Origin: Thunnus maccoyii
Lineage: Eukaryota > Chordata > Actinopteri > Scombriformes > Scombridae
Assembly: GCF_910596095.1 (NCBI RefSeq)
Contig: NC_056546.1
Coordinates: forward strand, 15,850,925 to 15,914,924
Reading direction: 5' to 3'
Length of the DNA stretch: 64,000 bases
Part shown: positions 29,801 through 40,100 of the stretch, piece after piece
Layout: each line of letters begins with the position of its first letter
How positions within the stretch are numbered: position 1 is the stretch's first letter
Notes under the pieces: generated by a model
Told to the model about the DNA's origin: nothing
The model's input: the letters and a program-made list of their open reading frames with translations, nothing else
Database searches by the model: none
Translations under genes and position numbers: made by a program

Positions 29801-29909
29801 CTACCACCTTTAGGGCCTCCAGTCGGTAAATTTGGCTTGTTTCTGCATCCATCATCACATTCACAGCTTTGATAAGCTGATCGCACACGGCGGCCACCTG
29901 GTCAGCCAT
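18749..29909 (-). CDS. xpo5: Exportin-5, complete coding region in 33 exons
   Basis: Exportin-5 is a karyopherin that binds RanGTP and pre-miRNA hairpins in the nucleus and carries them through the pore. It also exports other structured RNAs. I matched the minus-strand exons to human XPO5 from memory. The summed exons are 3657 bp, or 1218 residues plus TAG, against 1204 in human. All junction phases agree and no internal stop occurs. The start at 29909 gives MADQVAAVCDQLIKAVNVMM, matching the human N-terminus, with G at -3 and +4. An in-frame ATG at 29978 would add 23 residues that the human protein lacks. All introns are GT-AG except the one at 22264-22422, which is AT-AC. The gene is compact, with most introns under 300 bp, and no exon is broken. 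Exon coordinates are in the three part entries. Confidence 0.97.
22264..22422 (-). other. xpo5: U12-type AT-AC intron of xpo5 (159 bp)
   Basis: The donor on the minus strand reads ATATCCTT (22422-22415), the textbook U12 AT-AC 5' site. Near the 3' end is TTCCTTAAC (22280-22272), the U12 branch-point consensus, about 9 nt before the terminal AC. Splicing here restores the human-like peptide LRPMI/RVFLRQLVLSCP. No GT-AG choice nearby gives a continuous frame. Confidence 0.93.
23992..27400 (-). CDS. xpo5: xpo5 coding exons 6-18 (HEAT-repeat arch)
   Basis: Exons: 6 27374-27400, 7 27077-27262, 8 26002-26078, 9 25864-25908, 10 25661-25751, 11 25477-25560, 12 25235-25360, 13 25059-25149, 14 24844-24972, 15 24620-24735, 16 24360-24515, 17 24177-24218, 18 23992-24081. 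They cover about residues 207-626. Exon 6 is only 27 bp (KGSPGHELQ) and fills the variable linker before the conserved LNTLAGYIDWVS block. Other strong matches are WGALFRHE, KYLRASMTNLVK, CEYSR.DFDSDEDF, KDPLILSCVLTNVSALFPFV and VRRHACSSIIK. The roughly 1 kb intron between exons 7 and 8 holds a diverged repeat-like stretch near 26810-27000. Confidence 0.94.
26810..27005. repeat. Possible diverged interspersed repeat in xpo5 intron 7
   Basis: Phrases such as atcaccaaaatcttattcac and accaaattccattaaaatcc resemble a teleost repeat I recall. The copy is too diverged to name a family. Confidence 0.35.
27601..29909 (-). CDS. xpo5: xpo5 coding exons 1-5 (N-terminal importin-beta-like region)
   Basis: Exons: 1 29808-29909, 2 29199-29320, 3 29031-29103, 4 28769-28906, 5 27601-27783. 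Together they encode about residues 1-206. Recognisable human-like strings are IVRHFGLQILEHVVK, IKDALSRIIVEMIKREWPQH (the importin-beta N-terminal type region that contacts RanGTP in the family) and the RRRDIQQTLTQNM segment. The exon 5 donor is the less common GTCAGT. The intron between exons 4 and 5 is large for this gene because a TTAA-flanked foldback element sits in it (27839-28312). Confidence 0.95.
27839..28312. mobile_element. TTAA-flanked foldback MITE in xpo5 intron 4
   Basis: The element starts TTAA then AGGATAGGTTCACAATTTTT and ends with AAAAATTGTGAACCTGTCCT followed by TTAA, so it has near-perfect terminal inverted repeats and a TTAA duplication typical of piggyBac-class insertions. 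Subterminal inverted blocks also pair, for example tcattcctcctgttcatact against agtatgaacaggaggaatga. It has no open frame for a transposase. A sister copy lies at 34453-35085. The superfamily call rests on the TTAA only. Confidence 0.85.
28478..28504. mobile_element. Solo terminus of the TTAA-type foldback element
   Basis: The 27 bp repeat the right end of the neighbouring element (AAAAATTGTGAACCTGTCCT plus TTAA at 28500-28503). This suggests a truncated or nested second insertion, or a longer parent element that ended here. Confidence 0.7.
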
Positions 29910-30068
29910 GACTTCAGGTAGCGTCTGGCACAATATTAAGACGAAAGCGAGGGGCTCCCTTATGCAAAACACCTGCACAGCAGTCGGCTACGTGTGCTGC
30001 TCAGGGAGGCTCCAACGTGCACAAAACGTGCTGCGTGGTTTGAACTTCTAGCTCGCCGTTGAATGGGA

Positions 30069-30085
30069 ATTCTGGGAGTTGTAGT
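30069..30085 (-). promoter_or_regulatory. ZNF143/THAP11-type motif in the xpo5 promoter
   Basis: The minus strand reads ACTACAACTCCCAGAAT, very close to the known ACTACAATTCCCAGCATGC motif bound by ZNF143/THAP11 at TATA-less housekeeping promoters. It lies about 160 bp upstream of the xpo5 ATG and in the direction of that gene, where a core promoter is expected. Confidence 0.75.
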
Positions 30086-30099
30086 AAAAGCGACATTTT

Positions 30100-31689
30100 T
30101 TTTTTTAAAGATCGTCTCTACATGGAAAGACAACTCGCTTGTTAGTTTAAAAAGTGTATCTGCCTGATATATGAGAACTGCGGAGCCTTAGTGTTCAATA
30201 TAAGACATTATGAAATAAGTTACCATATGAAAAAAGATATAAATGAATAAATAAAGTGTGAAATAATCTAATAAGATAATCATAAAAACTCCACTTCTTA
30301 TCATGAAATGCTGTTTAATCATTCGTTTTCATAATAACATAGTTTAGAGGAATAGAGTACATATTTCTTTCAATTATTAACATTTTTCAAAGGTCTGATT
30401 TGGTATAATAATTTAATATCCCCCAATCACACTTTTCAGCCAATCAAAAGTTTAATCTTTTTATATTTTCATATTTAATATGATAATATATTTCATAATG
30501 TCTCATTTTTTCATTTAATAATGAATGCTGTGGGGTCCATACTAGAGCATCCTTTTATCTCACTGAATAGTAGTCATTGCGAAAACAACAACAATAACAA
30601 CAGCCGTAGAATATTAGTATTCTGTTTGTACTTGATCTTATTTATGACCAGATTTCCAATCTGTTTTGTAAGACAAATGTCCCATTTATTACCCCTATAA
30701 ACATTTGGGAAAATCCAGCTAGGCTTTGTCAAAGAACACTTCCACACATAAAAGCAGAGTATTTCTATATAATTTATGTCTGATATGTTTTTTCCACAAA
30801 AAAAATAATAAGTTAATAAAAAATATTAAAAACCACATCTACTCCTTCTCCCTCATTGGAAAAACCAGAATCAATTGATATGCTAATGTTTTTTTCATTT
30901 CAAAAATGTACCTGCTGGATACAAGATGTCTCTTACTTCACTGAAAAGTCAGAACACATCTTGAATCTCTACCAATTAAACCAGATTAACCTGAGGAGGT
31001 ACTGGGGCAAAATGAGCGGGTGGGCCCCAACTGATCTTCGATTCCTCCCACCTTCTTTGCAAAGGGCAAAATCTGCCCCAGGATTGTTAAATGGTAATTT
31101 GAGGTCAATCTGTCAAACATCAGAGATATCTTAAAGTCCTCCTTCACTCAAAAATGTGTCTTACTAATTATTACTGCAGTTGCATGTTTGATCTTCACTG
31201 TGCAGAACGATGTATGTTCAGGATTTGATACCTGAAGGCTGTTTTCACATTCATCTGCTGAAGGGGGAAAGTCTCTCTGTTCTCATTTTAATATCAGATT
31301 AAAGAGTACCTACAAGTTGGATTTGTGACATCACAACTAATTTGGAGCCAATCGTGGTCCAGTATGCAATTTGCACAAGTGTGGTGTGGAAACTTGAAAC
31401 AGTGCACATACACTGAAAATGGAATTGGACAGTGAAGTAGGAGACATCTGGTGCCCTGCAGTTAAACTTTTGAAATTAACAATATTTGCATATTCATAGA
31501 TTCTTTTTTTTTAATGACGTAAGGAGGAGTAGATGTCATTTTGAGTTTTTTTGTGGAAAAAACATATCAGACATGAATTATTATTCAAAGCAGAGTAAAT
31601 TTATGTTTTCGAACATGTCTGGAGGGGATCTTTAATTTTTTAACAAGTCATGAATAAATCTGTAGTCTGAATCATGTCAAGCTAACAGG
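30100..31689. other. Intergenic region between xpo5 and tp53bp2
   Basis: AT-rich sequence without a recognisable exon. It separates the xpo5 promoter from the repeat pair at 31690-32385. No enhancer can be named. Confidence 0.5.
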
Positions 31690-32040
31690 GTGGCAATTAA
31701 CAATTACTTTCATTATTGATTAATTGATTAATCTACAGATTATTTTCAATCGTGTGATCATTTTGCCTATAAAATATCAAAATAGTAAAAAGTGGCTGTT
31801 ATAATTTCTTAGAGACCAATGTGATGTCTTCAAATGTCTTGTTATATATATATTCAGTTTACTATAATATATGACACAGCACAACCTCAAATCCTCAAGT
31901 TTGAGAACAAGCAAATTTCTGGCATTTGCTTTTATGACTAAAATGATCATTCACTTATCAAAATAGTTGCTGATAAATTGTCGAGCTGTTGGTCAAGCTA
32001 TCAATCAACTAATCGATTAGTCAGCTAATCTTGCAACTAG
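31690..32040 (+). repeat. Interspersed repeat, gctgcaac-type, copy 3
   Basis: It shows the family interior phrase cctataaaatatcaaaatag and an end with aactaatcgattagtcagct. It lies in plus orientation, directly before an inverted copy at 32051. It is more diverged than copies 2 and 4. Confidence 0.75.
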
Positions 32041-32050
32041 CAAACAAATA

Positions 32051-32385
32051 GAGCTGCAACGATTAGTCGATTAACAGAAAATGAATCACCAACTATTTTG
32101 ATAATTGATTAATCCTTTTGAGTCATTTTTTAAGAAAAAAATATCCAAATTCTCTGATTCCAGCTCTCCAAATATGAATATTTTCTGTTTTCTCAAGTCT
32201 TATTTGATAGTAAATTTAATATCTTTGACATTTGACATTTGAGGACCTCACCTTAGGCTTTGGGAAACACAATGACCAAGATTTTTCACAATCTTCGGAC
32301 ATTTTAAAGACTAATTAATTGATTATTCGAGAAAATAATCGTCAGATTGATCGATAATGAAAATAATCATTAGTTGCAGCCTTAC
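32051..32385 (-). repeat. Interspersed repeat, gctgcaac-type, copy 4
   Basis: Clear ends: gagctgcaacgattagtcga at the left and aatcattagttgcagcctta at the right. The interior has the minus-orientation phrase attctctgattccagct. Its inverted placement about 10 bp from copy 3 makes a roughly 700 bp imperfect palindrome a few hundred bases upstream of tp53bp2. Confidence 0.85.
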
Positions 32386-32649
32386 TAACAAATGACAAAA
32401 CTGCTTCCCTACCCCATCCACTCCAACTTTAGTAGTTTACTGTCAAATACGAGCAGAGTGAGACATCTTACTTTTCTCTTACTTTTCACACTACTCAGGT
32501 TGATACCTTTCATGTAAATTGAATTTGTCCCGGAATGTCTTGTCGACTAACTGAATGATGTCAGTCTGGATTAAGCTTTTTATAACAGTTTTTATTTGCT
32601 GGATGTGGGTGAAAACGGTACAGTTTCATGATTCACACACCGGGCAGGT

Positions 32650-32830
32650 TGGGACGATGATGGGGGTGTTTGTTTTGTGCTCCGGCGCGAGGCGGAGCTT
32701 GAATTCCAAAGTGGAATGAATTTCCTCCCTCTACGTCACTCTGGGATAGGCTGCGAGCTAGCGAGCAACGCTGTCAGTCAACGGGGTTTCGGGCTGATTA
32801 CCTACGCGTCCTCGGGTAGGTGAAACACAG
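32650..32830 (+). promoter_or_regulatory. tp53bp2: Probable tp53bp2 promoter and non-coding first exon
   Basis: This is a locally GC-richer block. It contains a CRE-like site (CTACGTCA, 32731-32738) and a TEAD-like GGAATG (32713-32718). A splice donor CTCGG/GTAGGT puts the end of a non-coding exon at 32815, which would join the exon starting at 33113 after a tctttttaatgcag-type acceptor. The transcription start itself cannot be placed. Confidence 0.5.
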
Positions 32831-33222
32831 AAAACATCGAATAATTACCTCATAATTTTATAGATTTCTTTATTTGTGTTTTTCTCGTTAATCTTGAGTT
32901 TTTTTGTAGTAGTTCCTCGCGCTTGCAATGAGCCGTTACAAAGTTGTAAGCGATGCTCTCACAACTACAACGGAAACTTTTGTCGTGAAGGCCTTGTTAT
33001 TTGTTGCAACAGGTTCCCGATACGGGATCACAACAATCATGTTTTTTTTTTTTTTAAATGTTGGTTGAATTCATGAAACAAAGATGTGCTGTGTTTTTTT
33101 CTTTTAATGCAGGACGGGACCCCTAAGCAGGAGAAAGTCGCCTTGCCCATTGCGGGTTTAGGCTCTGGGATTAAAGTGCTCGCCAGTCCCACTGCTTTCG
33201 TCGAAACTGCCAGCGGGGATTC

Positions 33223-33264
33223 ATGCTGTGTTGGCTAGCTAAATGCGGTACGAAGCTAAAATGA
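33223..33264 (+). other. Upstream ORF overlapping the tp53bp2 start
   Basis: An ATG at 33223 opens a 13-codon frame that ends TGA at 33262-33264, 20 bp past the main ATG at 33243 and in a different frame. Its start context is weak (T at -3), as is that of the main start. It could lower translation of the long N-terminal form. Effect inferred, not shown. Confidence 0.6.
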
Positions 33265-34093
33265 TGCCGGTGAGTTTATGTTTTATTCACTTAACTATAA
33301 GTTTCAACGTTGTCCCATAGCTAAATATTAATATGTCGACATGTATATATATCGCCGCACAGACCCTGCAGTGTCACCGCCGTGTTTACCTGAACATTTA
33401 AATTGACGTGGCAAGTTAAAGCGGCGGCTACTCTGTGCCATTACATTATTCCCACGGCAACCCTAGGCTTCTGTTGTGAAGTTTATTAGGTTTGACAGCT
33501 GTGTGTGTGATCTCTACTTACGGTTATAAGTCACGTCATTTATTTACTTTCTGAGATATTCCCGGCAAACACGGCTGTCTTCCTTGGAAGCTAGTCAAAA
33601 TCGTCAAAATGCGTCATCTGTCTATTCCATGCCGGGATAATTAATATTTACCTGACAATGTTGCCCATAACTTAACTGTATATGAATCCTTAATTGATTA
33701 TTTGCCAACTGATTAATTAATCGGCTACTGTTTTGATAATCAGTTAATCGTTTTGAGTCATTAAAGGAAAAAAAGTCCAAATTATTTGATTCCAGCTTAT
33801 TTTCTGCTCTTTCTTTTGTCTTCTATGACAGTAAGCTGAGTATCTTTGGGTTGTTGATTGTTGTGGACAAAAACTAGACATTGGAGGAAGTCACCTTGGG
33901 CTCTGGGAGACAGTGATCGACTTTTTTCCCCACTTTCTAACATTTATAGACCAAACAACTAATCAATTAATCGAGAAAATAATTGACAGATTAATCAATA
34001 ATAAAAATAGTCGTTAGTTGCAGCCTTAATATGAATTCACACTATCAATTCACTCCATTAAGTAAAAGGCTTTGTTAGTGTTTACACATACAT

Positions 34094-34146
<53 letters not shown>

Positions 34147-37100
34147 CAAGCAGAGGGTACTTGCCAAGTCTGGCTGGCACTACGCTAACCTCAGCTCTGG
34201 ACCCCTGCCATGTCATCATCATCATCATCATCATCATCATCAGAGGTCTATTGCTTTTGCTGCAATGCAAGGCTCTATTTCTCAGCACATATGTGACAGT
34301 AGTTGGACAGTGGTCTGTGTGAGTGTGCTCATTGTAGAAAAATAAGATCTTTTTTTTCAGCATTATTTAAATACTTCTTGGGTTACCCTTCAAAATTTCC
34401 TATAACCTTGGGCTGACGTCATCATATTGTCTGTTTTGTTAAACCAACAGCCTTAAAGGACAGGTTCACATAGCTTAGGTCTGTCTTAATACAACCATCA
34501 GGTGCCCATATGAACACTCACCGAGATTTTCCTAGCTGTAATCATTCCTCCTGTTCATACTGTCTGTTAAAAGATCCCCTTCAAAAATGTGCTTTCAATG
34601 TAAGTGACGGGGGCCAAAATCCACTGTGTGTCCACACAGTCATCTTGTGCAAAAATGCATTTAAAAGTTTATCCGAAGCTTATATGATGCTTCAGCAGTC
34701 TGAGTTAGTCATATCAAGTGGATATCTGCCACATTTACAGTCTTTTTAGCATCAAATCCCCTCTTTGTGTTTCCCTGTTGAGCTGTGGTGGAAGTATAGT
34801 AACAAAAAGATGGACTTTGGCACTAAAAAGACTGTAACGTAGAAAGATATCTATTTGATTTGACTCATTTGAACGGCTGAAGCTTCATATTAGCTTCAGA
34901 TAAACTTTTAAATACATTTTTGCACAGAAGGAGGCTTGTGATGTAGGCTTGTGATGCACTTACAATGTACCTACATTGTAAGTGCATCATGAAGGAATCT
35001 TCTAATAGCCAGTATGAACAGGAGGAACGATTATGATGAGAAAAAACAATTTCAATGGTCATCTGGACACCTGTTATCCAAATAGCTCATTTTTTTCTGT
35101 TGGCTGGCTAATTAGTTAATCTACTGATCATTGTAGCACTAGTGGTGCTTCACTACTAGTTGCCATGTGGTGCAGTTAATTACGAAAATGACCTTCATAA
35201 TCTGGATATTAATAATGTGGAATGCAGTGTTTTTCTTTACCATCTCAGGTTTACTTTAGGTCACATGTCTTTGGTTAACAAGTAGCCTAAGTAAAGTCAC
35301 AATCTCTACAGCACAGTTACACCTTGTTTACAATGATGTTTAATGACTAGTAGGAAATCTAATGTAATTCTGTGTGTAAGTGTGGTGGTAATGTTGCCCT
35401 TCTTTGCTCAGACCTGTGCTTCCAGTTAAACGGCTTGGTCACTGAATTAATCATCTTAGCACTAGAGATAGGGTTGTATTTGGATGACTCCTGTCTGGTG
35501 CGTGACCTCAGTCTGCTACTCCCACACGGCCATTTGTTATCATCAAGCCCGCCTGTGGGGACACCAATATAAATTGTCACCCTTACATGTTTTCAATCAA
35601 GATCTATTTCTTTATAGGCCTCATTAGACCTCGGTAATTGCCACCTTTTACCCCAATTCTGTCACTGGAGAATATATATGTGTGTGTGTGTGTGTTTTGG
35701 TGTGTTTGAATGAGATACAGCTTCTGGTGTTCGCCTGATAAACACAAAATGGCCTCTATATAGCCGTGTCTGATGTGAGGTATTGTCTTAGAAATTACAA
35801 CCACAGCCCGTGACCCTGCTTGTACAGGCCAGGGGCTCGGGGGTAGTGGGAATGGTGTCGTAATTGCTGGCTGGGATGGTAAATAGGGGGTCACTGTTTT
35901 CTGAACACAATGAGCTGCAGGGACTCTTTAGCTGCGCGTTGTAGAGAGCACATTGTGTGTGTGTGCCTGTGCTGTGGCAGCACCCTGATAAGAGATGCAC
36001 ACCCTTTATTGAACCATAGCACAGTATAACTCATATACCTCCCTGATTTACCGTCTTTCCATGTCTATTTAAACCAGTTTTTGTTCTGCAGACTCTTGTT
36101 GATGCAACATACAAGCTAGAATTCTTTGCTGGTTTATTATGTAGCACATATTTTAGTTTAGTTTCTAACAACATTTTTGTGTTTGATTAACATCATTCAG
36201 GGAATAGTTTCTGCATGATTTTGAATTTTTAATGTCAAAGGCACAAATCCTATATCACTTCCTCATTCCTCTCCCATGACAAGAGTTGCTTGCTGTGGAG
36301 ATTTTGAAGTAGATAAACTTTTGTGTGCCTGACCTGCATGATATAGGTTTTACATTCTTTGGCTGCACATATTTGTAGCTTTTTTTTGCTGTTGCACCAC
36401 AACAATTTCCCTGTTGCTAGACTATATGACGGTGTTATGACGGTGGGAAAATGAGGTGATGCACTGCGAAGCCTGATTTTGCTGTCTGTGTCAACAGAAA
36501 CCCGAGTAGGCTTTCTCTGCGGCCACCACAGGCTTTGTGTTTACTCTGTGAGAGAGTACGTAGTGGTTACGTAAGCAGACCGTCACATCATTGGTAGCCA
36601 AGGACATTCAAGGGCAATGTTTTGACTTTTATCTGAAGAAGAAGAGTTGTCAGGATGATTATATTGGCTGAAAAGAGTGTAAATACAGTAGTGCCAACCA
36701 AGGAAGCTGTTTATCTATGCAAGGTCTTCATACCATTGAGTACTGAATCAGTCATCACAGGGCAGAGCAGGAAATATTTGATGAGGTAAAAAGGAAGAAC
36801 TCATTAACGGCTGAAAGCTTAGCCAAGCCTGTTATCCACAATTGATGATTTTTTTTTAAGGAAGCCAAATCATTTTCTTGAATGCATACTTTCAGACTGT
36901 GCAGCTCACTAATGCCACAGTCCAGCATCACATTAGCCTGGTTTCAGAGAGGAAGCTCACCAGAGTCACCTGAGCAGGTATCGGCTTACCTACCTTAGAA
37001 TACTGAGTGACCTGCGTTACTCAGTATTGTATCTGTGAGGTGAAAAGCTGAATTACACATTTAAGTGGTACAGTTCCAGAAAGACCCTCCCCCTTTCACA

Positions 37101-40100
37101 CAGTGAGGACATTGTAACAGCATTGTCTGAGGAAACACTAGTCTAGCCATGGGGAACAGGCAGGACATGGTTCAGAAATGTACCCAGGGTGGTCTGGGAA
37201 TCAGCTTTCTAGGAAACTCATGGCCCTGTTTTGACTAAATAGTCCCAGGAACTAAGTCAGAAATCAACAGTCCCTGTTCCACCGCATATGAAGAGCCAGG
37301 AAGTTTAGGTAAATTCAACAGATAACTGAAATCAATGGCTTTTTTTAGACTAAATATTTTGCATGTGACAAGATAACAACACAGTTGTTAAATTGTTCTT
37401 TATAATTTACTGCTGTATGACTGTTATGTTTGAATGGATGTTCTTCTGCTATATCACTAAAAGTGCTGCTGCATGAGTAATACCCCTGACCTAGGGACTT
37501 TTTGGGGACTTTTTGGGGAGACTGAAACTATTGCAGTGAAGCCATATTTAGACCCTGGTAAAAGTGTAGTTAATGTTCTTGAATCCCAACATTTCCCAGA
37601 AAAGTGCTATCATACTTTGCCTCCTCCAGTCCCCCGCTCTCCTGCTTCTCTGATGTCTCTTTTGCATATGGCAGATTAAACGCCACAATGACATCATTCT
37701 TTTTTTTTTTTTTTTTAGGAATCTAGTTAGCATCTGCGACATTTTTAATCGCTAGCTCTTGGCTTTTAGCTTGCCTCATGAGATAAGAGTTGATAAAAGA
37801 TTTTTTTGCATACATTAAAATACATACAATCCATACAACACACACCTGTTTTCACAATTCTATTTAATGCTTCAGTTTTCAGTCAGTTATTTATATAGCT
37901 CTTTTAGGTAATTCAAATCTGTGTCTATTATCTGTAATATTTGAAGAAAACTAAAAATAGGTCTTGGCTGTTAAGCTTTTACATTTTCCTGTGGTCTGTT
38001 GTTACTCTGAATGACTTCACCCAGCCGTCAAGATGAATTGGAAAAAAAAAGGATAAATCCTCTCCATTCAGCTTAATTTTGACTTCCACTTCCCTTATCT
38101 CCCAGATAAGTAGGAACTGTCTCACCATGTAGACCAGGAATGGCAGAGTATTGCAAGAGCACAGTTTATGAAGTGATAGGCTGAGTACTGCAGTGCAGAC
38201 AGAGAGAGGAGCTTGTCCTGAACGAAGAGTCACAACTCGCTGCAGCTTCTGTGTGTTGTAATAACTGCATGTTTCTTCTGTTTTTTTTTCTAAACGTTGC
38301 AGCTGAATGAGTCTTCTGCGCGCTCTGATTCCCTCTGCGTTCTGCTGTTTCTTACCCCCTGACCTTTTCTCCCTCGCCCCCTCATCCCCCTAATGCAGTA
38401 ATAGAGAAAGAGAGAGAGTGAAAGAGAGATGAAGAGGAATAATGCATAAAGCCATTAGGGAGTTTTCTGCTGCCTTGCCTTTTTGAAGGACTGCTATGTT
38501 GGAACTGTGTCAACTCTCGAAAGTGTGGCAGGGAGAAGCGAGATGCACACCGAGGAAGATGCTGCTGCAGTGTCTTACAAACTTGCTGTAATCAGATTCA
38601 GAGGTGACTCCCTCAACAAGACCCAGTTGAGTCATTCGCTTACCACAGCGATATCTGTAATTGAAAGTGCGTGTGTGTGTAGACAGAAGGCCCAGCAGCC
38701 CAAAGGTAAGACCCCTCAGGCATGGTCAAGGATATGGCCCCTATTATCTTCTGCTGCTGTCACCCTGCCTCACACGGTCCGCTTTCCCAGTTGTCCCAGT
38801 TCTCCCGCAGGCGTTAGATCAGATGTTGTGTATCTGTGGCAGTCAATCTTAGTGCATTATATCAAGCCTGTCTGACACCCCTGCTTATTTGCTCTGACTA
38901 CATCCATGCCCCTCCAAGGCTGGGAAATAGTCAGAACTTGCTCTGATATTTATAAACTATAGATAGAGGTGTGTTTTGTTTTGGCACAGTATTCATTTAC
39001 TCTCAGATATTGTACTATTGTATCTTTGGATTATACTGCTTATTACCTTAATTGTTACAACTATATAATTGGGCTTCACTTGTCAATCCAACACACCCTC
39101 AAATGATGCAGTTTATTCATGTGTGTGACTGTGTCTCACTTTAACAAAGTCTTACCTACTGAGATAATTAGCATAATTAATTTTAATATTCTTGTTTTAA
39201 TTTATACTGACTGTACTTATGTATTCACTCTTTTATTAGCAGGAGGTTGTAATCAGGTCTACTTGGGACCATAATGACACAGTGTAATCTGCACTGGTTT
39301 ATGGGTTCTCTGTTTGACATTAAACAGTCTGAAGGGTCATTACACTGCACTGGTAGCCACAATGTGCAACTTTTACGGTGAATGATTAAAATCAACAGCA
39401 GGCGTCTGTACAACCGACCACAACAGGTTCAGCCTCTTTACTGTAGTTTAAATAGTGCTGGAACGGTTACTTGAGGGGTAGATTGACAAAAAATTAATAA
39501 TTCTTACAACTGAATAATTATGTCAAGTTATTTCGAAACATTTTGTGGTTACAACTTATAAAATATGAGTATTTCCTTTATTTTGTACTATATTAAATTG
39601 ACTACATTTGGGTCTTTTGAATCTTAGCTGTTTTAATTTTAAGTGCAATTTGAGGTGTGAATTTGTATTTTTTTGTTGACATTTTTATATTCTGAACAAT
39701 AACTAAATTATCAACATAAATAAGCTGAATGTATGTAATGAAAACGTCTTGTCACAGAAGGTTGAACCATGCTGTCTAAGAAAAAATGACACATTAGCAA
39801 ATTTCAGCTTTAAAAGAGAAAAACTTTACGGACAAAAAACAAAGTGTGGTACTCGTATTGTAAGAACTGGTTTGAGTTGAAAAATATGGGACCGTCAGTC
39901 AGGATATCTAATTGGTTCTTTAACATCAAGTAAGATAATGAATCATCTCTGACGTTGTCGCTGGTGGTTTTAGTCGTGTTGATGTCAAATCTCTGTGGCA
40001 GGACGGGCTCCCATTTGCTAGTTGTCCTGATGTTTTGGAGTGATTCCATTACAGTACAATCCCTCGAGATTTGTCTATTCTTGGACACAGGAAACTGCAG

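Noticed and set aside
29910..29978. In-frame upstream ATG that would extend exportin-5 by 23 residues
   Set aside because: The downstream ATG matches the human start and has a better context.
34213..34242. Possible CRISPR-like or coding repeat (poly-Met)
   Set aside because: A simple trinucleotide microsatellite without spacers.
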